A DNA stretch of 64,000 nt from Saturnia japonica (taxonomy: Eukaryota > Arthropoda > Insecta > Lepidoptera > Saturniidae): assembly GCA_033032175.1 (NCBI GenBank), contig CM065316.1:5922115-5986114 (forward strand), in the 5' to 3' direction. Shown in pieces: positions 35,501 to 50,500 of the stretch; the stretch's first letter is position 1; each line of letters starts with the position of its first letter. The notes below the pieces were generated by a model. That model did not search any database, was not told the DNA's origin, and saw nothing but the letters and a program-made list of their open reading frames with translations. A program made the position numbers and the translations under genes.

Positions 35501-38500
35501 AATGATATGGGCTGAGCGCACGTACGAATCGTCCTGTTTTTGCTCCTACCCACAGCGTTCGCCCTCTGGTTATTTAAAAAACAAAATGCTTATTGTAGGT
35601 GATCCTTAAAAGATATACATATGCAGTTGTAGGTCTTTATAAAATCTACAATTATGTACTACATTAACTTGATATATATCTTATGGTTTACTCAGGTTAA
35701 GCCATTAAAGCATTCCTTATGCGTCTTTTTTCAACTATTATATCTTCACTACCTCTTTAGGAAATTCAAAACCTAAAGTGGTGAAAAAGGGAATGAAAGT
35801 TTGCATGCCAATTTGACATTTTTGTAGATAGATGTATGAAAATTAGTATAATTGGTGGAATTACTAGACTGAACCACGGCGAAGTGAGGCCGGTTGTAGC
35901 TAGTAAGAATATAAAACAAATATTATAATTAATCCTTCCAATGAAATCTAGATTCTTGTTCTCATAGCATACATATTATGTCGTCGATAGATAATTCCGT
36001 ATCATTTACATTTCTGAGTCGTGACATGAACGACAGATTCAACATTAATTGTTAGGATGTATTAAATATAAACACACATAACATAACTTACCATTACGCC
36101 TGTATTCCCCGAAGGGTTAGGCAGAGGTGTACTAATGTACACCCACAGTTCGCCGAGTATGTTTTTAGATCCCATGTAATAGGGGGCGAGCCTATTGCCA
36201 TTAAACCAAACTCCGAGCTGCTACTGAGAATTTCATAGGAAAAACCCAATAACACTTTGCTCGACCTGGGATTCTAACCCAGGGCCTCGCTAATAGCAGT
36301 CGCGCTGACGACCACTATGCTAACGAAAAAAAAAAACTTTACAATATATATGTGTATATATATTACTCTTTATTGATTTATCATGTGGTCTTAACCACAA
36401 TGACGGTGTGGCTCAAGATTGAAACTAAGCCCAGTGGGAGTACTGGCTCTTTGTGAAAATGCCGGAACACAGCTATAAGTGTTTGGCGACAGATTTTCAA
36501 CTTGAGAATGGTAGCTTGCTAGGCGGGCATTAGAAAATGATCTACCACCATGCTCTCTAGCTTCATCACTATGTTTTCCTTCACAGAAAGCCTAGTCTCA
36601 TTACAGGGATTCGAACTCACGTCGATAGACGCGGTGTCCGTACACGCTACCACTGAGCCATCTTTGCTTCAAAACTTTTACAGTTATTCTGTCTAACAAA
36701 TTACCTACAAGAAAGTAACTTTAATGAATGAAATTATTCACAATTCACAACGCAATGCGAAAACCTAGTTTTAATATAGAAAAGTTTTGGCTTATATCTA
36801 TTTTCTTCTAGTTACAAATAGTAATAAGATGTTAATAATATATATAAAAGAATGGATTTTTTTTTGTTTCTAGGTATAGCAGAAATATGGTACATGTCGG
36901 CTCCGATTGGAAGCTGTGTAAATTGTTGCCCAAGAGATGACACAACCGATATACAGTATAAATTATTTACTAGGTTAGTATAACACTAACAAATTATTGT
37001 GTACTTCGTTCGCGTGGACTACAGGATGCCGTCGATTGGATATACGCGCGCAACGTGCTACTCCCGCTCCCGGTTATATGCTTATTTTCGATGATCCTTA
37101 GAAGATAGACATATGCACTCGCTGACGTTTTTGTGGATCTTTTTAATATCTAAAAAAAAAAATTTCATACCTCTCTTATGGTTTACTCAGCGTAAGCGAA
37201 GCATAATTATTAATTTTACTTGGGTATTCTCGAAGCTGTAGTGATCAAATGTGACGTGAGGTGGTATTTTTTGTTAGTTGCTGTTTTTTCATACACGAAA
37301 TATACCATGCGGACGAAGTCGCAGGCACAGATAGTTATTATAATTAATAAAATTGAAGTGTCTGTTTGTAATGCCAAAACAACATTTTTTTTTAAAATAC
37401 ATATGAAAGAATATACGATACATAGAACAGAACATCAATTCGCTAAATTTTTGGTTGTCTGTCTGTTTGTTCCGGCTAATCTCCGAATCGGTTGGACCGA
37501 TTTTGACGGGACTTTCACTGCTAAATAGCTGATGTTGTAAGGAGTAACTTATGCTACTTTAATTATTTTTTTTATAATTAGTGTTCCGCGTAAAAAAAAA
37601 AAAAAACTGGTAATGGTGAATCAATTCGGGCGCTTAAATGGCTTACGCTGTGTAAACCATAAGACATATTTCAATAGATAATAATTATAGGTATTAAAAA
37701 TACCTTCAGAAAAATTAGCGAGTGCATTTATGTCTACCTTCTAAGGGTCACCCACAATAGGCATTTTTATCTTTAATATGACCGGGATCGGGGGTAGCAC
37801 GATTTATGTGCGTACAGATGATTACTATTAATATCAAAGAACAGTCTGGTGGTATCATTGTTAAGGTTCCTTTAATAACATACGAAGTAGAATAATGTTT
37901 CTTTTAGATCAGATCCAACACAATTTGAATTGATACCGGTAGGCGATGAAAACGCACTGCGTGCTACATCATTTAATCCGGTTGTACCAACGGTCATATA
38001 TGTAATGGGATTTTCCGAGGCCACTACTGGACCTAGTACTACAACAATAAAAAACGGTGAGCAACAAACTCAATTTTTTGTACATTTTATTTAGTTCCAT
38101 TGTTTTGTAGTTCTTCGTAAGTTTTTAATTATTATTAGGTACTCAATTCGAATGTAAGTATATATATTTCTTTTATGGATATTCAGCCATGGCTTCTTTG
38201 TTTATGAATCGATTTCAATGATTCTTTTTTTGTTTGGGATACCTCAACGGTGGCCCCATTTTAATTTTTAACTTCGATGATACATAAGGGAACTCTTCAA
38301 AATCATTGAAGTTCGTTTTCTCGTTTGTTATAATTGTACTGTGCTTATCATCAGACAAAGTGTCTTCATTTTTTACCTTGCTAGATAAAAACTAATTAAG
38401 CGTTTATTTTTAGATCTGTTAGCATCGCATTCTAAAATAACAAATTATATATGTGATTTGTGAGAATGTCAATTTTTAAATCATGACTATAAATAAAGAC

Positions 38501-41500
38501 CTTGTGATTCTAGTTAGTGTTAATTGTGTTAAAAATTGTATAGTAAGTTAGTGATACATCGCTAAACGAGTAAATGTTTATGTGATCAGAATACAGTAAG
38601 TCGATCGTGGTGATAAAATATTTATGACTTACGACATCTTTTACAATATATGTATAATTTACGATTACGATACTTCCTGTTGATGTGTTTTTTTGCATTA
38701 AAAAAAATTCCTTATAGGTTTTTTAAAATACAACTAAGATTGCAAACAAACGCACGGTCCGTCTGATAGTAAGTGGGTAGCGTAGCTTATGGATGCTTGT
38801 ATTACCATAGAATAGCGCATTGCCCAAGAAGCTTTGTGAACCTGAACACTAGGCTATTTGGCTGCGATCTTCTGTATGTTAGATGTTCTACCAGTCTGAC
38901 TGCCCCAAGCAGAGTTAAATCTCTAAAGAAATTTCTCTGTGCCCTACCTCTGTTTATTATCTGTCGTTATGGTCACAATCTCACGTAATGTATACAATTA
39001 ATAAAGCTGAAGTGTATGTTTGTAATATCAAAATAACAGCTTTTTACTAAATCCATATGAAAGTTTATACGATACCTATAACAAAAAATCATATTTTAAA
39101 TTTTTGTCTGTCTGTCTGTTTTGTTTTGGTTTATTGCGTAAAGAGATCAGCCAGTTTATATCCAGTTACCGAGAGACTAGCAGGCTGGCATGACAACAGC
39201 GACCATTGAAAAGACAATCTATAAGCAAATATGCACAAGCATAATATCGGTGTTCGAAATGATGTTAGAGTTTGACGTCACTAAGCACTTCATTTGATCA
39301 CAAGATAGCTACAGTAAGGAATGAAAACGGCGCGGCGCGGCGTACGCACAAACAAACATTTTTCGAACGAGGAGAGGTAAAGGGTACATAGAAATTTCTT
39401 TGGAGATTTCTCTTTACTTCGGGCAGCTCGACTGGTGGGATACCTTCACCCAACAGAATATCACAGTCAAATGATGATGTTGTGTTCCTGCGAAGAGTAG
39501 GATTTTCAGATCTCCTTGGGGTTACCTACCCCCTTGATACCTATGGTATTACAAGCGGCCGTAGGTTACGTTAGTTGTTTACCATCAGGCGAGCCGTATG
39601 CTTGTTTGCCACCTTTGTAGTATAAAAAAGAGGATCTTGGATCAGGTCTGTGGAACGCCAGTCGCGATTGTCTGCGGTCACTCTCCACACATGTAATTAT
39701 TGTTTTATGTTTGACACTAGATTCTGAATTGCCATTGAATTAACTATAATATAGGTTTTATAGAAAGTGTTGTGCATTTGGTTAATTAAATTCCGCATTA
39801 AACCGAAATAAATACACTTTTCTAACGTTTTTCAGTAAACAGTATACAAACATTTATTTATTAGAAATAAAAGGGTTGAAATGTTTTTTATTAAAATTCC
39901 CAAATCGAAATTTTCATAAAATATTGTAGATGCCAACCCTAATGGTACAGTCGTGCGTAGTGTAACTAAAATCAATGTCAACTGAAGTCGTCTTTCTGTA
40001 ACTTTCTAATTATAATTAGGGATGGTATTTTTAATTAATTTTTATAATTATTCTTGCTAGAATACCTGTATGTTTAAGCTTAGAGCATAGCGACAATTAA
40101 TGAACACTCTTTATTCTTTTATATAAACCTAGACTTATGTTAACTAGTTTGAATTATTTTTCAGCATATTTCGAGTCTGGAGATTACAACTTTATAGCTG
40201 TTGACTGGTCGCGTCTTATTGTCTTTCCATGGTATGTAATAAATTATCAAATCTTACTCAGAACCGTTTACGAGCAATACAAGTTGAGTTGTGTGAAATG
40301 CAATTAAAGGAACTTCTATGTACTACAACTTATATTATGTACTATAGTTCTATGTACTATTACATAGTTATTGCTTGACAAAAAAGTATCTTGATAAATC
40401 AAATCAAAGTTACTTTATTCAATTAGGTCCTAAGAAGGCACTTATGAACGTTAGGCACTACTATTGGTTCAAGAAACATCTCAGTCATCGAGAAAAGTCG
40501 GCAAAAAACTCGATCGAAGTTTATCGTTTTATTTTTAACCGTGTAAATAATGTTTACGGTTAATAGTTATATTATTTTAGTGGATGTACAGAGGGGGAAT
40601 CATTTCCAGACACAACTATCATTCACGTAATGATCCGCTCTATAATTAAATTTTAATAGTATAAACTGCTTGGAACTTATTGTCTGTCAAATCTGTAATA
40701 TACTTAGGGACCATACATAGAACCTAATATTATTACTTAAAAAAATGGTTTTACTAGTCTAGAAATCACGGGATAACTAATTTGTGTTTATTTTTAGTGT
40801 TATTTCGTCTACTTAGTGCTAACATTTAAAAAATCTAGCTTATCTAAGTTTTTGTGACTATACGAGTACATTAAATTGTTAAGCCAGACAATAAGCGCTG
40901 GAGATTTTTTTCTTTTATACAACAAAGACGGCAAACAAACATACGGCCCGCCTGAAGGTAAACGGCTACCGTAGTCTATGGACCCTTAGCCATAGGTATA
41001 ATTAGCGCGTTGTCGACCTTGAACCCTTATAGTCCAAAGAGCTTCATCAGTCGGACTGTCCCAAGTAGAGAAAAATCTCCAAAGAAATTTTTCTCTTTTT
41101 GTTATCCACTGACTGGTCCCGAGGCTTTGCTCGTGTGAACAACTGTTTTAATAACTTTTTATAGAATGAAGATATCCTGATTTTTTTTATAAGACAAAGT
41201 ATCTAAAGCGTAAAACAGAAACTATCCAGTAGTTTTTGCGTATCATGCGCACAACGGCAAACCGCAATTTTTTTTATTAGACTACTTGTGTCTGCGGCTG
41301 CACTCGCGTTGACTACAGATTTATTGCTTATGAAGAAATCTTCTAAACTTGTTTTTAGATAAATATCCAAGTATCATAGGAGTAAAGGAAAATCAAAATG
41401 GTCAAAATCTATCCAGTTAGTTTTAGGCAAACCCTAATCATTTTATTTATAGAGAAGATTATTATGTTAATATACAAAACAAACATTATATTATCAAGGA

Positions 41501-44500
41501 TTTATTACAATAAGCACTCGAAAATAATTATCACGTAAATATATAAGCTGTTAGTTATAGGATGTTCCGCAGGCATGAGTTCTCAGCGTGAATATGAACG
41601 AATGTGTATGTTCCCAGTAGGGAGGCGCTTTAAGTCTTGTATTTATTACTCTGTGGCCGTTCGCCAAGCACTTAAGTAGATTTATATGATTTTCGTATAT
41701 TTAGATCGGTTGGTGTTTTTCGTTTACGTTTATTACTGAACGTTACAGTAAGTATAAAAAATAATTAAATTTTCAGGCAATTTTTGGTAAAAGATGTCCG
41801 CGAATTTTACTTTCATGGCCAAAAATAAATCAATTTTAAACAAGTATACATTTTGAGTCAAACACATTGTATGTTTTAAAAAGTTTTTTTACTTAGTAAC
41901 ACTTATATAGAATAATGATAAACCCATCACAGTTAGTCTCTACAACTATTGATTGCTCGGTGGTCGCCGTTGTTTTTGGATTGTATTACAATCGGACACA
42001 GTGCACTCACTTTGCAGCTGTACAATAAAGATATACATATAAACAAAACAATTAAAAAAAATTAGAAAACCAACTTCAATGATTTTGAGGAGTTCCCTGG
42101 TGTATCTTCGAAGTCGAAGGTCCAGTGCCAATGAAATTAAAATGGGAGCTCTCTACGGGTATCCCTTTACCAACGAAACAAGAATAATCTAAATTGGTTC
42201 ATAAACAAAGAAGTTTTAACAGAACTCCTTCCTCTTTTCTTCTCTCTTCCTTTTTTGGAAGTCGGTTAAAAATCTCCCATATCTGCGACTATCGCCACGA
42301 AGTGAAGCTTCGTTTAGCAGACGCTAATTTAGAGTGTTTGTAGTAATGCAGCTGTGGGAGCGTTTAAACTGCGTCCTTATCGGGATAACTTTGGACGCGA
42401 CAGTAGTCGAATCTATTATGCATGTATAGTAAAGGCATAATATAAAAGGCATATTTTCTGTAATAAGACCGTTTATGTTTAATACACCATTTAAGAAGAA
42501 AAGCAGCAAAATGAATATACCTATAATACTTTGTAATTGTTATCGTTAAATTCATTATGTCGCACTTTCGTCACAAAATGTGGCGCAGCGTTCAGTTTTA
42601 CCCTTTACTAAACATACCTACCATAAAAATATAACTTTCAAAAATTTATAAACTCCATCGAGTTTATTGCTGGCTCTGTTCGATGACTGAGACGTTTTCG
42701 GAACTGGTAGTAGCGTTGTTACCAAGTTGTAACGTTCGTATCTTTTATAAACCTAAACAGAATAAACAAATTTTTGATTTTGATTCTCCGCTATTTTACA
42801 TTTTGTTTATTCGGGCTGTATTATACGTTTTTAAAAATAGTAATAAATGATTTTCAGGTATATATCAGCGGTGCGTAACACAAAATACATGGGTATTCGC
42901 TTAGCGAACTTTGTGCAATTTTTGGACGGAGTTGACGTTAGAGCATCTTCTCTTCACATTGTTGGGTTCTCGTTGGGCGCTGAGGCTGCTGGTTTTGCTG
43001 GAAAGGACTTAAAAAGGCGTGGCTTAATGATAGGACGAATTACAGGTACTATTTTCATTGTCTACAACTTATAAAAATTAGGATGCTCGTAAAACTGAGT
43101 TTTTTATTTTACTTTTGACAGTCATCCAATTTGATTACAATTATTCTATTTAAACGAGGTGTGTCCCAAAAATATCCGACCTGTACCAGTAACTTCACGC
43201 AAAAACATCCGAATGAACTTAATGTAGTAGGAACGTAACAAGCGACTCTTTACGAAGTCATCGGTTACCATGTTAACCGACGAGATTTGGTTTTTCGATC
43301 GCAGCGTGTCTTTACGTACATTCACAAAGTACATTTGTATAAAGGAGAACGTACATTGTCGATATCGCGTTCGTCGGATTTTGCTATCGTTGAAAATGAC
43401 GGAGATCGCAACATCGAATTTGCATAAAGTTTTGCTCCAAACTTGAAAAGAGTTGTGTAGAGATCATCGAAATGATGCAGGAGGCGTTTGAAGTTGCTGT
43501 TTTGGGCAAAACTCAAATAAAAGAGTGATACAAGCGATTCCAAAACGGTCGCACGAGTGTTTGAGCGAGCGGTGACTGACTTCTTCACCGTGATAACGCC
43601 TCAGTGCATTCATCGAACCTCGTGCAACAGCTTTTAGCGAAACAAAATATTAAACAATTCCGTCAGCTTCTGTATAGTCTTGACATAGCCTTCTACGACA
43701 TTTGGCTGTTCCCAAAATTTAAAATGCCGCTCAAAAGACACCGGTTTGACGATGGAGAGACGGTTGAAACGAAAACCGATAACCAGAACTGTATCAGGAT
43801 ATGGAAGTACCCATGGGAGTGTCTTGTTCAGGCGAAGGGATACTACTTCTAAGGATGCCATGAGCCGGATGACGAAAAATAATGCCGGTGTGAAGTTACA
43901 GGTACAGGTCGGATACTTTTGGGACACAGTAGTATACACATATTTATATAATTGGTTTCTCGGAAACGGCTTCAACGAATTGGATAAAATTTTGTATTTA
44001 GATAATGTTTTACATTCCATGTTTTTTAAGGTAGGTTATTTCTTTTTTTCTTTAAGATACCGAGCAAAGCTCGCTCGCCCAGACATTTTAATACCTGAAG
44101 GGCTCATCCTATTTAAGCATATTGCGCGCACGGAGGAGTTAGAGATTTGGTATAATTAAAGTTTAAATATAGAAGGAGCGCAGAAAGCAAAAATTAATAT
44201 TAGGTCTTTACCTATGAAATTGCCGTTTTGTATGAAAAAATTTAAACGAATTTTTTTCATGTATTTTTTGTTTGTATTAATCGAAGTAATCACCCATGCA
44301 ATCAATGCATCTTTGCCAGCGCAGTGGCAGTTTATTGATGCTCTTCTCAAAGAAATCAGCTGGACGGGAGGCAACAAATTCTTCAAAGGCATTTTGTACT
44401 GCCTCTCGGGTATAGAACTTTTTTCCCGCCAAGGAGTAATCCAAATTCTGGGAAAAGTAGTAGTCTGTAGGCGCAAGGTCTGGTGAGTAGGGCGGATGAC

Positions 44501-47500
44501 GGAGAATTTCCAACCCCAGTTATTGCTACTTGGAGACCGTCTGCTGTGCAGTATGAGGTCGCGCGTTGTCGTGCAGGAGCAGCGGAGACGAGCGATTGAC
44601 CAATGTTGGTTGGAGATGTGCCAGCTTCTCCATCATTGTGTTCAGTTCTTAACAGTACACATCTGCAGCTCACCCCGTTTGGTAAGAAGCTGTGATGAAA
44701 CAAACCGGCGCTAGACCACCAAACAGTGACCATCACTTTTCTAGGGGTAAGTTTTCGTTTAGGGCATTGTTTAGGTGCTGAACCAGGATCCAACCAACTT
44801 GCTGAGCGCTTGCGGTTATCAAACAGAATCCATTTTTCATCGCAGGTAACAATGCGGTTCAAAATTCCTTCATTTGTGTGTCTGTTGAGCAGTGCAAGGC
44901 ACGTCTCGACGCGTACTTCACGCTGGCGATCATTGAGTTCGTGTGGCACCCATTTCTCAAGCTTTTTTACCTTGCCAATTTGACGCAAATGGACCAATAT
45001 TGTTTTGACGCTAACGTCGAAAGCTGCTGCTAATTCAGCCGTAGATTGTGTATCATCAGCTTCCACAATCGCCTTTAATTCGTCATTGTCGACCAAAGTC
45101 TTCGGACGACCGCGAGGTTCATTTTTCAGGTCGAAATTCCCAGAACGGAAGCGAGCAAACCAATAACAGGTGGTGCGTTGGTTTGTAGTGCTAGCTCCGT
45201 AAACGTCGTTGATGTTGCGTGCCGCTTGTGCCGCGTTGCTGCCACGACGGTACTCATATTCCATAATTACTCGAATTTTTAACGTATCCATGATGACAAA
45301 AAACTTTGAAATGCGATGAAAATGTAATACTAATCAATAAACAAATGACTACTTTTAGAAAAAGAATTCCATGTTTTTAAAATAAAATTAATTTGAAATT
45401 AGAATTCTTAGCCAAACAAAAATTATTTTGATTTGAAATGGCCAGTACTGCAGAACGGCAATTTCATAGGTTATAATTTCACAAATTATTATAATTTCCT
45501 ATTATAATAATTTGTGTTACAAATACATTAATTAAAATAAAATAAAACATTCATGGCTTAAGTTTTAAACCTATGAAGTATATATTTTTTCTCTTTCATA
45601 CAGATGTGAGCTCTTTTCAATAAACAATTTTTGAAGTAAAAACTTCTATAGGGAGGTTGGGATAGGGAGTAACGTGACGTGTTAATGATTATCAAATAAA
45701 AAATCTTAGTATTTCTTATTTTAAATTATATTTGTATATTCTTAATTAATATTAATAAAAGTTGCTTCTATTATTATTAATTTTATTATTTGAAGTTTAG
45801 GAAAAATGGTTATAGTTTTAAGTTTTCACTTCTGTCGGCAATCCTCATTTGATTGCTGCTTTGATTTTTTTTTACTTTTTTCCGTTCAAAGATTTATTTT
45901 TTAGATTGCTTTCGTTTGACACGCACCATATCAAATAATTGAGGGAGTTGTATTTTATTCATAGAAACGGTTAATGACCTGTATTGTTCTCGTTACCGAG
46001 TAATTAACATTTTACTAATATAGAACATATGTATGTATAAAGTTTCTTAATTTATTGTTTTTTAATAAAACTGAAAAATGATGTATGTGTTTACATCAGG
46101 TTTGGATCCAGCATACCCGGGATATAGCCTAACTGACAGCAGCGGTCATTTAGCAAAAGGGGACGCGATATTTGTTGACGTCATCCACACAAATCCGGGA
46201 ATCTTCGGCTTCCCGAACCCGATTGGCGATGTGGATTTCTACCCGAATGCGGGAATGTGGATTCAGCCAGGCTGTTGGGTCGACGAGCTGATCCAGAACA
46301 GAGAGTTTAGGTTTATTTGTGAGTATTGAATGAAATATATCATTTTAATTATTGACTTATGTGGATTAAGAAAAAAATGAACTAAAACATTTTTTATGTT
46401 CCTTAATAATTAAATTAAATACAATTCTTTTTAAATCGGTCCTTACTATACGAGTAAAAATATTCAACACTAGATGTGCCCCACGGTTTCACCTGTGTTA
46501 ATTTTATACGACAAACATTGCCAACGCCAGGTGCGTAGGCAATTTTATATACTTTGTGTAAAACTATCGACATTTTTATGAGGAATTGATACTATAGCTT
46601 TATATTGATGGGAGAATTTTTAAAATCAGTCCAGTAGTTTTTGAGTTTACCCATAACATTTTTGGATAGTAATGAGCTTACCATCAGTCATAATGTCGTC
46701 ACTTTGCCGTGCTAGTATAAAAAACATATTCGAAAGGGTTGAAATTTGTTATTATTCGTACTTTGTTTTTTTTTTTCGTTATAGGTTTAGGCGTGCCCAC
46801 AATCTTACCTGATCTTAAGTGACAATGTGGCACGCTAAGCCTAGTGGAAGTCTGGTTCTCAAGTGCAGCTGCCCGAAAACACCTGTTGGTATTTGGCGGC
46901 AAAATTTCAATTTGGTGGTAGCGAGCCAGGCGGGCATTAGAAAAAGCCCTACCTCCATACTATGGTTTCATTACGATGGATTCCTTCGCTGAAAGCTCAG
47001 GCTAATTGCAGGGATTCGAACTCACGTCGATCGACGCGGAGTCCGTACACGCTACCAATTGAGCCTATCATTTCTTTGTAGGGCATTAGCATTAGTAAGG
47101 GTAAAAGCATAAGGAGCATAAGCGTAAGGAAAAGGGGCGCATCTAACTAAAAAACAAACCGAAGAAGAAAAGGATCTGAATTCATAAAAAATATCACTTA
47201 CATCTTTTTAAACTAACTATAACTCGAGAACATAAGCTCGTAGGGAAACAAAAAAATACTACTATGTGCGCCCTTTTCCCTGATTCTGAATATTGTTTAA
47301 TTATATTATTAAACATTGTCAATGATGGGGTCTTAGCACGCGTTTAATACGTTTAATTAGTTTCATCTCGTAATTTTCATATTCTTCATCAGTTCCCTTT
47401 TTAATAGATGTTTATCAGAGAATTTGGTCAAACATTACATGTGCAGATAAAATTATTATAATATAAATATACATTTTCTTACGCAGAAAGCGAGGTGACA

Positions 47501-50500
47501 TTATTATGCGGATAAATAAATTTCGTAAACCTGATATCAGGGTTTTCTCATTACGCTTTATTGTCAGCAAGAACGGTAAACATGGTTTATAGCCGTTGTT
47601 ACCAGCATGATATGTTCGCAAGTTGTAAAAGATATGAGCCCTCATTTATATTGGAGACTTTGTGACATTGGTTGTTTTATGGAAATAATCAATCTACTGG
47701 TTGCTAATTTGAAGAATATTAAGTACAGTTTTGTAGACACCGTATATTACGCAGCAACGCAATAAAAACGTAGAGAAGAATAATTCCAATTAGAATTACC
47801 CGTAATTATATTATAGGTACCCGAATATATTACATGTGATTAGAATACTAACGTTTCAAAGTATGTATTCTTCTTCTTCTTCTTTTTGCTAACTTGGCAA
47901 CTAGTCCTTTTTAATTAGGTCAATTAATGCCATTATCAAGTAAATATAGAGTCCTGTGTTATGACGATTTCAGTATCCTTATAAGATGGTGGCTCCCTTG
48001 TTAGAACTTTCTGGGAAGTTTTTGTGGGATCCCAGAATGCATTCTTTCAGTTTATACTTATAATTCACTTCACTTGTTCACAAAAACCAAACTATATCAC
48101 GCAAAACGCCACCAATATTATACAATATAGGGTCAAAAACCTAAGTAAATTAACTAAAAATAAAAACCAAAAAAATGTCACTTCAAGATCCGCCCAAAAA
48201 CTCAAAATATGATTTCAAAGATTCCCTTTAATTTCATGTGTCTATGGCATAGTTTTTTTTATCATAGCATGGTAAAATGACGTCACTGTATCCGATGACA
48301 AGCACAGTGTAATTCGATATCATCGGCGATCATTGAGGGATCTAAAATCCATTGCAAGTTGTCGCTGTGATGCCGGCCTATCACGGCCAATATCTCTTCT
48401 AGTTATGTCTGGTCGTCTTAACGTTATGCTTTTTTTTTAATGGTAGTAAGGGGGCAAACGGGCAGGTCGCGCACCTGATGGAAAGTGATCACCGCCGCCC
48501 ACAAACATCCGCAACACCCGAGGGCTCGCAGATGCGTTGCCGGCCTCTTAGGAAAGAATAAGCTCTCTTCTTGAAGGTCGCCAGGTCATAACGGGTCGGA
48601 AAGATCTCAGGCGACAGCTGGTTCCACAAAGTGATTGTGCGTTGCTATAATTGTTACTGAAAATTCGAACATTTCACTGATCAATGTTTGCACGTTGTAG
48701 CTATCGCAAAAGAACGATATGTGGTCATAGTGACAGATAAAAAAAATGTGACCCTTGATAATATTTAGTAGTCACAGAATATTAATTTCATTGAAGTTAT
48801 TCATTAAACACGCTCATTAGCCATAAAATTTTATAGAGTCGAAACCTAATAATAGCTTTTTGAAAAGTAAATAACGTAACCGTACTATCCTCCCCGCCAC
48901 GCGTCACTCCGTACTCACCCCACGCAGCATCCGAACTGTGACGTCAGAGCATCGATCCACTCCCGCCAAATTCGCTTGTACGGTACTAACACTGTCTGCT
49001 TAGGACGTTACTTTAAAACAAAGGCTGTACAAATCAAAGCAATCAGGCAAATCAACAAAATCTCTAAGAACAACGAGTACTTACTTTGTTATCTATTTTG
49101 GATGGAACTGTTCCTAAACAATTTTTGTCATATTCAGAGAAGCATTATTCATTTCTATGTTTCAGAGAATTTAACTGTTGAAAGTAATTCGCAATATTAG
49201 TTTTATCCAATCGCCATACTTAAATCAATATTTCCTTTTTTACTGGAACGCGTGTTCCTTTCTATTGATGGTAACAAGTGTGTTGTAAATTCTTCGCAGA
49301 TTCCTTTTCTGCTATTACCTATATCTTCTGTAATACTTTGTGATGTCGATAGTATGATCATAATTTTTTTTACTGTAAGGTAACGTTTGTGATAAACTTA
49401 GTACAAAATTGTCCAGCACTCAGTCGTTGCTTTGCACATGCAGACTTATGTACATTTCTGATTTTGCTATTTAAAAATAAGGTTGTTCTAATTATTAATT
49501 ATGTTCTACATTTTTACATTATATTTTCCACTATCATTAAATTTATTTTGTTGATTACAATCGCGGTAAGAATAACACCTAATTTCTTATAATAACACGT
49601 ACTTGTGTTCCCCATAGATTTTTCTATCCTCACCAAGAAATCGTCAAAATTCAATTTTTTTGAAGTGAAAACTTCTTTTAGCGCGGTACGCATATTTTTA
49701 GATGAGATAAAATCTCTGGACTCGTGACACCGTTACGAGACGCAGCTATAGTGTGTGCATATATGCATGTACAATATTGTACATATAGCAGACCGCGAAC
49801 ACGTCTTTCATAAAAGAATGTTTAATCTATTTTAAAGTTTCTAATAATTAATAAAATAAAATGCAATTCATAACCCAATAACTAAGTTTTACCTTCTGTC
49901 GGCACTCCCGGAGTGCAACCTGTAATTTTTTTTTGCTTACTAATTTGTTTGTACTTTAACTTATCAGTTTCCTATCTACTATCTATGTTAATACATGGGA
50001 AATAAATGGCTGATCTCAGCTTAGAAATTGAATTTTATTAACTAGTGTTAATGAAAATCACCATGTTATATCATTATCATACTCAGATATTCAGATGCTT
50101 TTTTTAGTTAAGGATTTTTAATCGAATATATCCGCTTCATTGTACCGTGCCCTTTAAATAATAAAATCAGGAGAGTCGCTGATGATATACAACATCTTGA
50201 CATCATTCATACAAGGTTCTGCCAAAATGCCGTGAAATTGGCATAAATATAGGTGTATCACACACATCATCAGTAACTGACGAAGAGTTATCTATCATTG
50301 AAGTTTAATTTTTACGATTATTTTCTAAAATTCATTCTTAATATGTATTAATCCATACTAAAATGATAAACGAATTTTAAACGTAATATCAACATGAGGA
50401 AATTTTCTCTGAAATGTGCTAACGTCAAAGTAATGTAGGAAATATGACGGGAAATGAGATTAGCCCAAACTAAATTGTTGATCGGTGATGCGGCTAAACG

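Noticed and set aside
36270..36335. tRNA gene on the minus strand
   Set aside because: Has A- and B-box-like sequences but no convincing acceptor stem, and continues into a SINE body.
37220..37528. 102-codon plus-strand frame
   Set aside because: Lies across the junction of two family G repeat copies.
43604..44159. Open frames of 82-137 codons in lipase intron 5
   Set aside because: Pieces of the deleted mariner and its flank, not host genes.
48976..49200. 74-codon plus-strand frame after a GC-rich patch
   Set aside because: No motif, no splice-phase fit with the lipase exons, and within its intron; not enough to call a gene.
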